Position numbers and translations under genes: made by a program. The notes under the pieces were generated by a model. The model searched no databases and was not told the DNA's origin. It was given only the letters and a program-made list of their open reading frames with translations. From the NCBI RefSeq assembly GCF_007830125.1, contig NZ_VLLG01000002.1, forward strand, positions 1,372,550-1,436,549: DNA of 64,000 nt. The letters are read 5' to 3'. Source of the DNA: Chitinophaga japonensis. GTDB taxonomy: Bacteria; Bacteroidota; Bacteroidia; Chitinophagales; Chitinophagaceae. Below, one piece after another: positions 1 to 8,417 of this stretch. Positions within the stretch are counted from its first letter, which is position 1; every line of letters begins with the position of its first letter.

Positions 1-15
1 CTGGAAGAAGATCCC

Positions 16-1494
16 TCATAGCAATGGAGTGAGCAAACGGCACAAAGCATCTACGAACTTTTCCGGCAAGGAACGGTTTCTCCAGGAGCGGCGCGTAATG
101 AACGTGGCGTCTTCCAGGTCTTTTTCAAAAGCGCCGTTCAGCGCTTTTACAACGGAGCGGTCATACATGATAATAGCGATCTCGAAGTTCAGGTAAAAAC
201 TCCGGTTGTCGAGGTTTACGGTGCCTACAATAGCCAGGTTGTCGTCAATGATCATGGTTTTGGCGTGGATGAATCCTTTCTGGTAGAAATATACTTTCAC
301 GCCTGCATCCAGCATCGATTTAATAAAGGATTGCGCGGCATGCTGCACAAAATAGGAATCGCCGCGCATGGGCAGCAGCAACTCCACATCTTTACCCGCC
401 AGGGCCGCCATTTGCAGGGCGGAGAGCAACTGGTCATTCGGAATAAAATAGGGATTGCAGATACGGATACGGCGGCGCGCCAGGTTGATGGCCATGAGTA
501 TGGTCTGCATGGCCATCGGCCATTGAGAGTCCGGCCCGCTGGCTACAATATCGGTAAAGCATTCCGCAGTAAACTCCGCCCGCCGGAAATAAGGATAGGC
601 AAAGGGAAATGTTTTTTTACTGCAATAGCGGTAGCTCATCATGAACTGGAGCTGTAGCTGGTTTACCACATCGCCTTCCAGCATCAGGTGGGTGTCCCGC
701 CAGAACACCTCATTTTGCCCGTTATTCAGGTAACGTTCATCCATATTGATGCCGCCGGTAAAGCCGGTTTTACCGTCCACTACAATGATCTTGCGGTGAT
801 TGCGGTAGTTGGCGTTGAGATAAAAATCCACTAGTACCGGTGAAAAGGCGTACACCTCTGCGCCGTATTGCTCCAGGCGTTTGGTGATCCTGCCCATATG
901 ATCACAGCCGAGATCGTCGTAAATAAAACGTACTTCCACACCCGCCTGCAGTTTTTCAATGAGTATATCCACTACCGCGTTGCCAATACTGTCTACCGCG
1001 AAAATGTAGTATTCTATGTGGATGTGATGGGTGGCCTCCCGCAGGGCCTGCATAACGGCGGGGAACTTCTCCTCACCATTCAGCAGCAGCTTTACCCGGT
1101 TATTTTTGGTAAGCAGGGAGTGCATGGTATTCAGCAGCATGGCGGATATTTCCTGCTTGCTGGCCACGAGGTGGCGCAGCTCTACCTGCATTTGCTCAAT
1201 TTCCGGGCGTTTGTTTTCCCAGTAGCGCAGCATCAGCGTTTCATCCTTGGAGCCTTTGAGGGTAAAGCGTTTTCTTTTGCGCAGGTCCCGTCCCAGGTAG
1301 TAATATACGATCAGCCCTACGATCGGGAGGAACACCAGTAGCATAATATAGGCCATGGCCTTGATGGGGTTGCGGTTTTCCAGCAGGATGGTGCCCACTA
1401 TACCTATAAAGGAAAGTGATACCAGTACGTAGCTGATTATTTTTATGACCAGGTGCCAGTTGGTTTCCGATAGTAAATTGAGGATGGTAAACAC
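16..1494 (-). CDS. cls: Cardiolipin synthase (PLD family)
   Basis: The 492-residue product matches bacterial cardiolipin synthases, membrane enzymes that condense two phosphatidylglycerol molecules into cardiolipin. Two hydrophobic segments lie in roughly the first 70 residues. Two phospholipase D signatures of the HxKxxxxD type follow: HRKIIVVD near the middle and HAKTMIID in the C-terminal third, each followed by the usual G-G/N-x-D context. The start is a GTG at 1494. The first in-frame ATG lies inside the second membrane segment, so the GTG is preferred. It is transcribed away from the DUF1016 gene and the two share a short AT-rich gap with a palindrome. Family assignment is secure; lipid specificity is inferred. 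Confidence 0.93.
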   Translation of the reverse strand: MFTILNLLSETNWHLVIKIISYVLVSLSFIGIVGTILLENRNPIKAMAYIMLLVFLPIVGLIVYYYLGRDLRKRKRFTLKGSKDETLMLRYWENKRPEIEQMQVELRHLVASKQEISAMLLNTMHSLLTKNNRVKLLLNGEEKFPAVMQALREATHHIHIEYYIFAVDSIGNAVVDILIEKLQAGVEVRFIYDDLGCDHMGRITKRLEQYGAEVYAFSPVLVDFYLNANYRNHRKIIVVDGKTGFTGGINMDERYLNNGQNEVFWRDTHLMLEGDVVNQLQLQFMMSYRYCSKKTFPFAYPYFRRAEFTAECFTDIVASGPDSQWPMAMQTILMAINLARRRIRICNPYFIPNDQLLSALQMAALAGKDVELLLPMRGDSYFVQHAAQSFIKSMLDAGVKVYFYQKGFIHAKTMIIDDNLAIVGTVNLDNRSFYLNFEIAIIMYDRSVVKALNGAFEKDLEDATFITRRSWRNRSLPEKFVDALCRLLTPLL

Positions 1495-1520
1495 GGATTG
1501 ACAGGAATTATGTGGATAAA

Positions 1521-1563
1521 GATAAAGTTTATCTCAATTGCGCACACACTGTGTGCGCAATTG
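1521..1563. repeat. Palindrome pair upstream of the DUF1016 gene
   Basis: Bases 1535-1563 form a perfect 29 bp palindrome, two 14-bp arms around a single C, beginning CAATTGCGCACACA. Just before it, 1521-1533 is a second perfect palindrome, GATAAA-G-TTTATC. The pair lies between the cls start and the DUF1016 start at 1643. The larger palindrome is closely related to the one inside the DUF1016 coding region (1908-1942). It could be an operator, a terminator-like hairpin, or a small palindromic repeat; sequence alone does not decide. Confidence 0.8.
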
Positions 1564-1642
1564 GAAAAGGAACGAGAAAAGGCCCAACAAAAATTTTTCC
1601 GGGATAGTTATTTATCTTATTTTACTAAAAAATTTAGCATTC

Positions 1643-2635
1643 ATGATTGTTACCCAACACCTGCTTACAGAGATCAAAGCCATTATTACCCAGGCAAAAG
1701 AAAAGGCCATCCGGGCCGTAGATCATGAAAGAGTGCTGATGTACTGGCATATCGGCAAAAGAATTTTTGAGGAAGAGCAACAGGGGAAAGACCGTGCTGA
1801 CTATGGGGAATACTTGATCAAATACCTGGCGGAACAATTGCAGCCGGAATTTGGAAATGGATTTTCAAGGCGGCAGCTTGCATTTTTTCGTCAATTTTAT
1901 CGGGCTTTCCCAATTGTGAACACACTGTGTTCACAATTGGGATGGAGTCACTATAAACTATTAATGCGCATTGATAATCAACATAAAAAGGACTTTTTCA
2001 TTGCCGAAACCATCAAAAATAACTGGACAGTTCGCCAACTCGAACGGCAGATCCACAGCCAGCTATACGAACGGCTGTTATTAAGCAACGATAAAGAAAG
2101 CGTACTGGCCGCAGCCAGGGGAGAGCAGCAACCTGTAGATGCAAAAACCATCATCAAGGACCCGCTGGTGCTGGAATTCCTGGGATTAAAAAGAGAAGCC
2201 GCTTATTATGAGAAGGACCTGGAAGGGGCCATTATCAGCAACCTGCAGGATTTTTTGCTGGAGTTGGGCAATGGTTTTGCGTTCATAGCACGGCAGAAAC
2301 GCATACACCTGGAAGGCGATGATTTCTTCGTAGACCTGGTTTGTTACAACCGTCTGCTGCAATGTTTTGTGCTGTTTGAAATAAAGACCGGCAAGCTCAC
2401 CCACCAGGACCTGGGCCAACTGCAGATGTATGTGCATTATTTTGACAGGATGGAAAAGCAGGCGCATGAAAATCCTACGATTGGTGTTTTGCTGTGCGCG
2501 GAAAAAAACAATGCGGTGGTAAAGTTCACGCTGCCGGAAAACAACAAACATATTGTTGCCAGCAAATATCAGTTGTACATGCCTACGGAAGAGCAACTGA
2601 TAGCGGCTATGGAAAAAGAGATGGAACGGTTTTAA
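1643..2635 (+). CDS. DUF1016/YhcG-type PDDEXK nuclease-domain protein
   Basis: The 330-residue protein has the layout of the YhcG/DUF1016 family. The N-terminal DUF1016_N region holds a YWHIGKRI motif near residue 35 and a conserved SHYKLL segment near residue 108. The C-terminal PDDEXK-like nuclease fold contains FVDLVCYN and FEIKTGKLT, which supply the Asp and E-x-K residues. The ATG at 1643 is chosen because it gives the family N-terminus (MIVTQHLL); the frame is open upstream to 1538 but that part has no family likeness. A perfect 35-bp palindrome sits inside the coding region and encodes the variable stretch just before SHYKLL. Family members are found near mobile and defence genes; the true activity is unknown. 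Confidence 0.85.
   Translation: MIVTQHLLTEIKAIITQAKEKAIRAVDHERVLMYWHIGKRIFEEEQQGKDRADYGEYLIKYLAEQLQPEFGNGFSRRQLAFFRQFYRAFPIVNTLCSQLGWSHYKLLMRIDNQHKKDFFIAETIKNNWTVRQLERQIHSQLYERLLLSNDKESVLAAARGEQQPVDAKTIIKDPLVLEFLGLKREAAYYEKDLEGAIISNLQDFLLELGNGFAFIARQKRIHLEGDDFFVDLVCYNRLLQCFVLFEIKTGKLTHQDLGQLQMYVHYFDRMEKQAHENPTIGVLLCAEKNNAVVKFTLPENNKHIVASKYQLYMPTEEQLIAAMEKEMERF
1908..1942. repeat. Perfect 35-bp palindrome inside the DUF1016 gene
   Basis: Two 17-bp arms flank a single C at 1925. The left arm begins TCCCAATTGTGAACACA and the right arm is its exact reverse complement. The outer CAATTG and inner ACACA-C-TGTGT blocks are shared with the palindrome at 1535-1563; the two differ at only a few symmetric positions. 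The palindrome is translated in frame as part of PIVNTLCSQL. A palindrome of this length in coding DNA is unlikely by chance. Confidence 0.9.
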
Positions 2636-2648
2636 CAGCCGGCAGCGG

Positions 2649-3629
2649 TCAGGTGCCGGCCACCTCCATGACCGGCGCCGCTGATCGTTTTAATTGTATC
2701 CATAGCAGCCAGTGTATGAAAGCGCCCAGCAGCAGGTTGGCCACCGCACACACCGTCATCCAGGCATTCTCCCTGTAAAAGCCCGCAATAAAGAACCAAC
2801 TGAAAAAATACAGGTGGAACCAGGTAGGCACCAGCCAGGTTACCAGTGGTAATGCTGCATTGGATGCAGAAGTTATTTTTCGTTTAGTGAATCCCGTTAT
2901 AGCCATGAAGGTGAACAATAGCAGCAGGGCCACCAGGCGGTGCGCGGTAGTAATACCAAATTGCTTCAGCCAGTCTGCAATCGTAAAAAGCGACAGCCAC
3001 AGCGCAGCCTGGGACACCAGGATGGATATCAGGGGAGTGGCCATGCGCCATAAAGTACGGACCGGCGGTTTGCGGATACTTATTTTTTCCAGCAAGCGGG
3101 CAAAGAGTGAGTAGTAAAACACCACGCAAAGCCATCCGTAAAAGTTGCCATACGGAATACCAAACCATTGCGAAGTAAGCACATTGTATTGAGGTCCGCG
3201 GGATTCCCAGTCCCAATGCCACATGTGCAGGCGGTAGGCCACCACATCCATGCTAAGGTCGATATTCACGGCCAGCAGCGCATCCAGGGCCGCCGCTGCC
3301 CACACAGGCATGCCCAGCGCATCGGTAACCAGTCGGGCCGTATAAATGATAATGGCCCAGCCCGTGCCTATGCAAAGGGGGATATTGCGGGGAGCGCTGC
3401 CCAGCATGACGCCGAACTGTCCGTAACGGTAGCCAACATTAGCGGCCACGTTCACATACTCCAGCAGCAGGCCAAAACCCAGGCCGCCCAGCAGGTACAT
3501 TATGCTTCCCGTCCCTTTTTTATACGCATGCACACAGCAAAGTATAAAAAGCAAATACATACAGGCCTCTGTGAGCGGGTAACAGATACCAGGTGGATGA
3601 TCATATGGTATACCGGGATAAGGCAGCAT
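2649..3629 (-). CDS. Polytopic membrane protein, CruF/DUF422-like
   Basis: A 326-residue, very hydrophobic protein with about eight membrane segments. The segment around residues 140-185 carries DVVAYRLHMWHWDW followed by WFGIPYGNFYGWL. This resembles the D-x-x-A...W-x-W...FG-x-P-x-N-x-x-GW pattern of carotenoid 1,2-hydratase-like proteins (CruF, DUF422). If so, it would act on a carotenoid or related polyprenoid in the inner membrane. No carotenoid gene is adjacent: neighbours are a DUF1016 protein and a permease. The match is to a short motif only, so function stays tentative. The ATG at 3629 gives a plausible hydrophobic N-terminus. Confidence 0.6.
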   Translation of the reverse strand: MLPYPGIPYDHPPGICYPLTEACMYLLFILCCVHAYKKGTGSIMYLLGGLGFGLLLEYVNVAANVGYRYGQFGVMLGSAPRNIPLCIGTGWAIIIYTARLVTDALGMPVWAAAALDALLAVNIDLSMDVVAYRLHMWHWDWESRGPQYNVLTSQWFGIPYGNFYGWLCVVFYYSLFARLLEKISIRKPPVRTLWRMATPLISILVSQAALWLSLFTIADWLKQFGITTAHRLVALLLLFTFMAITGFTKRKITSASNAALPLVTWLVPTWFHLYFFSWFFIAGFYRENAWMTVCAVANLLLGAFIHWLLWIQLKRSAAPVMEVAGT

Positions 3630-3665
3630 GGCAGTATAGTTTAGCTGGTAGTGAAATTACGGCAT

Positions 3666-4964
3666 TCAGGCTTCCCGGTCAATATAGGAAGTACGCCGTG
3701 TATCGCGTATCACCACATACACAATAAGCGATATGAAAATACAAAACGTGATATACCAGTAATACCAGGACTCGTGGCCCATATGCTTGAAGTGGAGCGC
3801 AATATATTCCGCTGTGCCGCCAAACAGCGCCACCGTCAGCGCATAGGGCAGTCCTACGCCCAGCGCCCTTACTTCCGCCGGAAACAGTTCTGCCTTGACC
3901 ACTGCATTAATAGCCGTATACCCGCTTACGATCAGCAGGGCAAACAGGATCAGCAGGAAAGCCGTAAGGGCGGAGCCGGTATGGCTCAGCGCCGTCAGGA
4001 TGGGAACGGTAAACAGGGTACCCATGATCCCGAAGCCGATCAGCAGGGGTTTGCGCCCGTACCGGTCGGATATCCAGCCAAACAAGGGCTGCAGGCAGGC
4101 ATAGATCAGCATCAGCGTAAAAATGATCAGGGTGGATTGTTCCCTGGTAAGGTGCACGGTATTCACCAGGAACTTCTGCATGTAGGTAGTGTAGGTGTAA
4201 AAGGCCAGGGTGCCGCCCAGCGTAAGGCCTATCACGGTCAGCACCGCCCGGGGATGCTTCCTGACCAGCAGGGAGAGGGAGCCGCGTTCCGGCTTTTCCC
4301 CTGCCAGGTTTACAGACTCTTCCATATTGCGGCGGATGAAGAGCACCACCAGCGCCAGCAGCGCGCCTATAAAGAACGGGATACGCCAGCCCCAGGCGCT
4401 CAATTGGGCAGGCGTAAGAAATACTTTTTGCAGCAGCAACTGGATACCCAGGGCAATGAGCTGCCCGCCGATAAGGGTGACATATTGAAAGCTCGAAAAG
4501 AATCCCCGTTTTTCCGGTGTCGCTATCTCGCTCAGGTAAGTGGCGGATGTGCCGTATTCCCCGCCAACGCTCAGCCCCTGTAGCAGGCGGGCCAACAGCA
4601 GCAGCGTGGGCGAGAGCAGCCCGATGGTATGGTAACCGGGTGTGAGCGCGATCATCAGGGAGCCCATGGACATTAACAGCACCGATAAGGTCATGGCTAC
4701 TTTACGGCCCCTGCGGTCGGCAATACGGCCGAACAGCCAGCCCCCAATGGGCCGCATTAAAAAGCCCACGGCAAAAATGGCGGCCGTGTTCATCAGTTGT
4801 ACCGTAGCATTGCCTTCCGGAAAGAAAGCGGGCGCAAAATACAGGGTGAAAGCGGAGTAGGCGTACCAATCGTACCATTCTACAAGATTGCCCGCAGAGC
4901 CGGTAACGATGGCCTTCAGGCGGGAGGTGGTGGTATGTAACGGAAGCTTGGTGGAATCTGCCAT
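3666..4964 (-). CDS. kgtP: Alpha-ketoglutarate/dicarboxylate:H+ symporter (MHS, MFS)
   Basis: The 432-residue, 12-TM protein matches the metabolite:H+ symporter branch of the major facilitator superfamily, closest to KgtP. The N-terminal GNLVEWYDWYAYS and the loop 2-3 block RPIGGWLFGRIADRRGRK are diagnostic. GLSVGGEYGTSATYLSE around TM4 and SFQYVTLIGGQL follow in the KgtP order. Predicted role: proton-coupled uptake of 2-oxoglutarate or a similar dicarboxylate across the inner membrane. It is divergent from rpiA across a 104-bp gap. Substrate is inferred from family resemblance only. Confidence 0.85.
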   Translation of the reverse strand: MADSTKLPLHTTTSRLKAIVTGSAGNLVEWYDWYAYSAFTLYFAPAFFPEGNATVQLMNTAAIFAVGFLMRPIGGWLFGRIADRRGRKVAMTLSVLLMSMGSLMIALTPGYHTIGLLSPTLLLLARLLQGLSVGGEYGTSATYLSEIATPEKRGFFSSFQYVTLIGGQLIALGIQLLLQKVFLTPAQLSAWGWRIPFFIGALLALVVLFIRRNMEESVNLAGEKPERGSLSLLVRKHPRAVLTVIGLTLGGTLAFYTYTTYMQKFLVNTVHLTREQSTLIIFTLMLIYACLQPLFGWISDRYGRKPLLIGFGIMGTLFTVPILTALSHTGSALTAFLLILFALLIVSGYTAINAVVKAELFPAEVRALGVGLPYALTVALFGGTAEYIALHFKHMGHESWYYWYITFCIFISLIVYVVIRDTRRTSYIDREA

Positions 4965-5068
4965 AGGTTGTAATTGAACGCACAGGATGAACGGTCAAAA
5001 ATAAACGCTTTTTGGAGAAATCAGGATAGATGTGCAGCGTTCTTGTATCTTCGTGGCATTATTCAAAT

Positions 5069-5758
5069 ATGACTATGCAGGATCCCATTGTAATTGCCAA
5101 AAAAGCAGCCGGCGAAAAGGCGGCCGAATTGATCCGGCCGGGAATGGTGGTAGGCCTGGGAACAGGATCTACCGCTTACTGGGCCATCCAGAAAATAGGC
5201 GCCATGGTGAAGCAGGGACTGGAGATACGGGCCATTGCCACCTCCGAAGCTTCTGCCCGCCTGGCGGAGGAACTGCACATCCCGCTCACTACCTTTGCGG
5301 AAACGCAACAACTGGATATGGATATAGATGGAGCAGACGAGATCAGTGAGCAACTGGATGTGATCAAAGGCGGCGGCGGCGCTTTACTGCGCGAAAAAAT
5401 AGTGGCCTTTCACAGCCGGCAACTGATCATTATTGCGGACCAGCATAAATATGTACCGGTGTTGGGCGGTTATCCCCTGCCGATAGAAGTGATCCCCTTT
5501 GGCTGGGAGGTTACTTATAACCGGCTGCAGCAACTGGGCTGCAAACCCCTGCTGCGCAAAAAGCAGGAAGAGATATTTATAACGGATAACGGGAATTATA
5601 TTATTGATTGCGCATTTGGCACCATTAAAGACCCGGCGGAGACCAATGCCGCCCTGCACCATATTCCGGGAGTGGTGGAGACAGGATTGTTTGTGCAGAT
5701 GGCACATACCGTAGTGCTGGGATATGAGGATGGCAGCACACAGGTATTGCAGCGATAA
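5069..5758 (+). CDS. rpiA: Ribose-5-phosphate isomerase A
   Basis: The 229-residue enzyme interconverts ribose 5-phosphate and ribulose 5-phosphate in the non-oxidative pentose phosphate pathway. The VGLGTGSTAYWAI phosphate-binding loop is near residue 28, DIDGADEI near residue 88, and KGGGGALLREKI about ten residues later with the catalytic Glu. Length fits RpiA. The frame opens at an ATG at 5030, but the homologous N-terminus starts at ATG 5069 (or 5075). A possible -7 element TATCTTCG at 5046-5053 would put transcription just before that ATG, which also favours the later start. Confidence 0.95.
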   Translation: MTMQDPIVIAKKAAGEKAAELIRPGMVVGLGTGSTAYWAIQKIGAMVKQGLEIRAIATSEASARLAEELHIPLTTFAETQQLDMDIDGADEISEQLDVIKGGGGALLREKIVAFHSRQLIIIADQHKYVPVLGGYPLPIEVIPFGWEVTYNRLQQLGCKPLLRKKQEEIFITDNGNYIIDCAFGTIKDPAETNAALHHIPGVVETGLFVQMAHTVVLGYEDGSTQVLQR

Positions 5759-5764
5759 ACATGG

Positions 5765-6439
5765 TCAGACAAACCGGAACGTATAGCGGTTGCTGTTATA
5801 CTGAAACGGCCGCCCTTCCTGCTGTATATCGAGACCAAGCGGCAGAAAGCTGTTAGGGTGCTCCGTGGGGAACCAGTGCCGTCCTTCCGTTACGACGATC
5901 AGTAAACCCTCTTCATCGCCAACGGCCTTGAACTGTTCCCCGTAATCTTTCCACACCGGTGCATGCGTATAGGATTGCATGGTGCTGATAAAAGCGCCGG
6001 TATCTTCCACGGGCACACCCACTTCACTCACGTTTAAAACATGACGCGCGCTAAAGGTATTGGCATCCGTTGGTACAGCCAGGTTGTAGCGGGCAATAAA
6101 TTCCAGTATGTTTTGCTCTGCGTCATAAAAATAAACGGATTGGGCATTCCAGTTCGGGAAGTCCACCACCGGCTGACCATCTTTGAGGATCAGGGATACG
6201 CTTTGCGCCTCCAGGAATGGCACTACTGCCGGCAGCAGGGTGGGGGTGATGTTGAATGCCAGGTGATAGGGCGTATCTTTCAGCTCGCCGGTTTGTATAA
6301 ACTCCAGCAGTGTTTGACCCGCCTGTACGGTGAATGCTTTTTCGTGGATCTCCGTTAACGGCAGGCCCAGTTGCTGGGTATAAAAGGCTTTTTGTGCGCC
6401 GGCGTTGTTGCAAAGCAACTGTACTTTTTTTATACGCAT
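5765..6439 (-). CDS. VOC-superfamily (glyoxalase-like) protein
   Basis: A 224-residue soluble protein with two beta-alpha-beta-beta-beta modules of the vicinal oxygen chelate superfamily. The first module begins IKKVQLLCNNAGAQKAFYTQQLGLPLTEI and ends SVYFYDAEQNILEFIAR. The second begins VLNVSEVGVPVEDTGAFISTM. This is the usual shape of an uncharacterised glyoxalase/bleomycin-resistance-type protein, which may bind a metal. No substrate can be assigned. It converges on rpiA with a six-base gap and no clear terminator. Confidence 0.8.
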   Translation of the reverse strand: MRIKKVQLLCNNAGAQKAFYTQQLGLPLTEIHEKAFTVQAGQTLLEFIQTGELKDTPYHLAFNITPTLLPAVVPFLEAQSVSLILKDGQPVVDFPNWNAQSVYFYDAEQNILEFIARYNLAVPTDANTFSARHVLNVSEVGVPVEDTGAFISTMQSYTHAPVWKDYGEQFKAVGDEEGLLIVVTEGRHWFPTEHPNSFLPLGLDIQQEGRPFQYNSNRYTFRFV

Positions 6440-6470
6440 GGTGTTGGGAGTGAGTACTGTAAATTAATGA

Positions 6471-6683
6471 ATGCAGAGAATAAGACCTATATTCTACGCA
6501 AAAGGTGCGGAGAATGTATCTTCATCTATTGAAAATCTGTTGCAAAAGCTGTGTCGTCATTCCCATGTGACGACCACCATCGGTTATCAGCAAAACTTTA
6601 TCCACAAGGATGCCGATGACGCCCTGGATGCGGTGATTAATAACAAAGCCAAGCCGAAGGAACAGCCGGAGCCACAGTTGTAG
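6471..6683 (+). pseudogene. Possible tyrosine-recombinase C-terminal remnant
   Basis: A 70-residue frame containing CRHSHVTTTIGYQQNF and then KDADDALDAVIN. This resembles the final box of phage-type tyrosine integrases (G/R-H-S-x-V-x-T-T-x-x-Y, followed by an acidic helix with a conserved ALD). Upstream integrase parts such as the Arg and His-x-x-Arg boxes are absent, so it is either a small free-standing protein or, more likely, a remnant. It lies at the left side of a stretch that also holds a P4-type integrase scrap and an AAA+ gene and ends at tRNA-Phe. The call is inference from a short motif. Confidence 0.45.
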
Positions 6684-6716
6684 TTTTACTTTTCATGGCG
6701 AAGCGCCGCAGGGAAA

Positions 6717-7898
6717 TTACTTCATTTGGTGTAGTTCATCCATCATATCAATCAATGGCAAAACCGTCACGCCGTAGGAGGACGGAAAACGTTCTTTGCC
6801 GGGATAGATAATGAAACGTTTCGTTGCTCCGATATCGTCGCATCCTAAGTGAAATCCCTTTGATACAGTTGGAGCCAGGGAACGCTTAATTTCGATGGCG
6901 TATTTTTCTTTCGGGCTTTTTTCCAGGACAAGATCGATTTCCGCCCCTGCCGATGTGCGGTAAAACCACGACGTTACGCCCAGGGGCAAACAGGATAATA
7001 AATTTTCGATGACAAATCCCTCCCAACTTGCGCCTATGACGGGATGTCCCAGAACATCATCGAGCGTCGTCAAATTCAACAAAGCATGGGTAAGGCCGCT
7101 ATCGCGGATATATACTTTTGGCGAACGGACAAGCCGTTTTCCGATATTACCAGACCATGGACGCAAGGTGCGGATCAGTAATAAATCTTCCAACAATTCA
7201 ATATAGCGCTTGGCGGTCGTAGCGGCAATTCCCAAATTTGCGCCCATTTGAGCGACATTGAGTTGCGCGCCCTGACTGTGCGCCAGCATCGTCCATAGCA
7301 GCCTCAACCCATTGGCTGGAATGCGGGCCCCGAATTGTGGAACATCCCGCTCTAAGTAAGTGCTGATGAAATTCATGCGCCAGCGCAAACTGGCTTCATC
7401 GCTTTTCGCCAAAAAACTATCGGGAAAACCGCCCCGTAGCCATAATTGATCCTGGGTAGCCCCTTCGACCTGGCTGATTTCGGAAACAGTCAGGCCGGAT
7501 AATTCCTTATAGGTGATGCGCCCAGCCAAGGATTCGGATGATTGCTTCAAAAGATCGAGCGAAGCGGAGCCAAGGATAAGGAACTGACCCGTTCGGAAGC
7601 CTTCGCGGCGTTGCCGGTCAATTACGCCGCGCAAGATTTGGAACAGTTCGGGAACGCGCTGAATTTCATCCAGGATAATCAGGTTTCCTTTGTGCAGTTC
7701 GAAATAACCCTCCGGCTCTTTCAGCCTGGCCTGATCGGAAGGGCTTTCCAGGTCGAGGTAAATCAGTTCCGGCTTAAAAGCATTTGCGATGGTTTCGGCC
7801 AAAGTGGTTTTTCCCACCTGGCGCGGCCCTAATACACCAACAGCAGGAAATTCTTCCAGCAGTTGCAAGATTTCAGCTTCAGCATTACGTTTAATCAT
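6717..7898 (-). CDS. AAA+ ATPase with DUF4143 domain
   Basis: A 393-residue protein of the AAA_14/DUF4143 family. GPRQVGKTT near residue 20 is the Walker A site, LIILDEIQRVP is the Walker B site, and LILGSASLDLL is a sensor-like block. The C-terminal half is DUF4143, with SAGAEIDLVLE and AIEIKRS resembling a PDDEXK-type D...E-x-K. These proteins are common on transferred DNA; their role is not settled. The frame is open upstream to 8141, but the ATG at 7898 gives the usual N-terminus (MIKRNAEAEIL). A 10-bp inverted repeat starts one base upstream of this ATG, which suggests autoregulation. It sits in a decayed island next to tRNA-Phe. Confidence 0.88.
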   Translation of the reverse strand: MIKRNAEAEILQLLEEFPAVGVLGPRQVGKTTLAETIANAFKPELIYLDLESPSDQARLKEPEGYFELHKGNLIILDEIQRVPELFQILRGVIDRQRREGFRTGQFLILGSASLDLLKQSSESLAGRITYKELSGLTVSEISQVEGATQDQLWLRGGFPDSFLAKSDEASLRWRMNFISTYLERDVPQFGARIPANGLRLLWTMLAHSQGAQLNVAQMGANLGIAATTAKRYIELLEDLLLIRTLRPWSGNIGKRLVRSPKVYIRDSGLTHALLNLTTLDDVLGHPVIGASWEGFVIENLLSCLPLGVTSWFYRTSAGAEIDLVLEKSPKEKYAIEIKRSLAPTVSKGFHLGCDDIGATKRFIIYPGKERFPSSYGVTVLPLIDMMDELHQMK

Positions 7899-7935
7899 CC
7901 TTGCAATTATAGCACAAAACGCTCGAATTGCAAGG
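7899..7935. promoter_or_regulatory. Inverted repeat at the AAA+ gene start (candidate operator)
   Basis: CCTTGCAATT (7899-7908) and AATTGCAAGG (7926-7935) are perfect 10-bp inverted arms with 17 bases between them. They sit directly upstream of the ATG of the AAA+/DUF4143 gene, where a bound protein would block initiation. Its role as an operator is inferred from position only. Confidence 0.5.
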
Positions 7936-8026
7936 AAAAGCGCCTCCAAATCCAATAATATTATAGAAACAGGGAAAGCGCTGCGGCAGCGCCATTCCTC
8001 TTTCCCTATCCCGGCGGTGGTTTCAA

Positions 8027-8158
8027 ACAAGTACCATCCTGAATAAAAAAGGTTATGCTCCCGATGTAATCGAGCGACAACTGGCCCATGAGGGAAACGA
8101 CAAGGTTTGTGCGGCCTACAACCGCGCCGAATATCTGCCAATATGTTGGATGCTATGA
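8027..8158 (+). pseudogene. P4-type phage integrase, C-terminal fragment
   Basis: One frame encodes STILNKKGYAPDVIERQLAH and, directly after, a block ending AAYNRAEYLP. This is the characteristic C-terminal segment of P4/CP4-57-type integrases (STLLNE-G-x-x-P-D-x-I-E-R-Q-L-A-H...V-R-A-A-Y-N-R-A-E-Y-L). Frame and likeness are lost after YLP, and a stop follows at 8156. No start codon or N-terminal catalytic boxes are present, so this is a scrap, not a gene. P4-type integrases insert at tRNA 3' ends, and this fragment points at the 3' end of tRNA-Phe about 260 bases away. Confidence 0.75.
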
Positions 8159-8375
8159 GAGAAGGAAAAAAAATGCTGTCGGGAAAATTCAGAAAAGCAG
8201 GATAAGCTCACTAGCTGAACCGGACTTTTCCTTCGTCGCGGAATTTCTGCAAGGTGATCTTGCTGGTAATGCGGAGTTTGCGCATCGCTTCCTCGGGGCA
8301 GGGGCGTTTTGGTTGCATAAATTACAAAGAAAATTTCGGACGGATGGGGTCGGGTCAAAATGTTGTACCCAAAAG
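8159..8375. other. Non-coding remainder of the tRNA-Phe island
   Basis: I see no convincing gene here. A 35-codon minus-strand frame (about 8214-8321, starting MQPKRPCPEEAM) is open but not recognisable. No copy of the tRNA-Phe 3' end that would mark an attachment site was found by eye between 6440 and 8417. Confidence 0.5.
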
Positions 8376-8409
8376 AAAAGGGCTTGAGCCTTTCCGCTCA
8401 AACCCTTTT
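8376..8409 (-). terminator. Rho-independent terminator downstream of tRNA-Phe
   Basis: On the minus strand AAAAGGGTTTGAGC pairs with GCTCAAGCCCTTTT around a 6-base loop with one G-T wobble, followed by TTTTCTTTT. It begins 8 bases after the tRNA 3' end and so should end the tRNA transcript. Confidence 0.8.
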
Positions 8410-8417
8410 CTGTTCCG

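Noticed and set aside
5046..5053. Full promoter for rpiA
   Set aside because: Only a weak -7-like TATCTTCG is present; no TTTG lies at the expected distance.
7899..8141. N-terminal extension of the AAA+ protein
   Set aside because: Family homology begins at ATG 7898 and the extension crosses a palindrome and island scraps.
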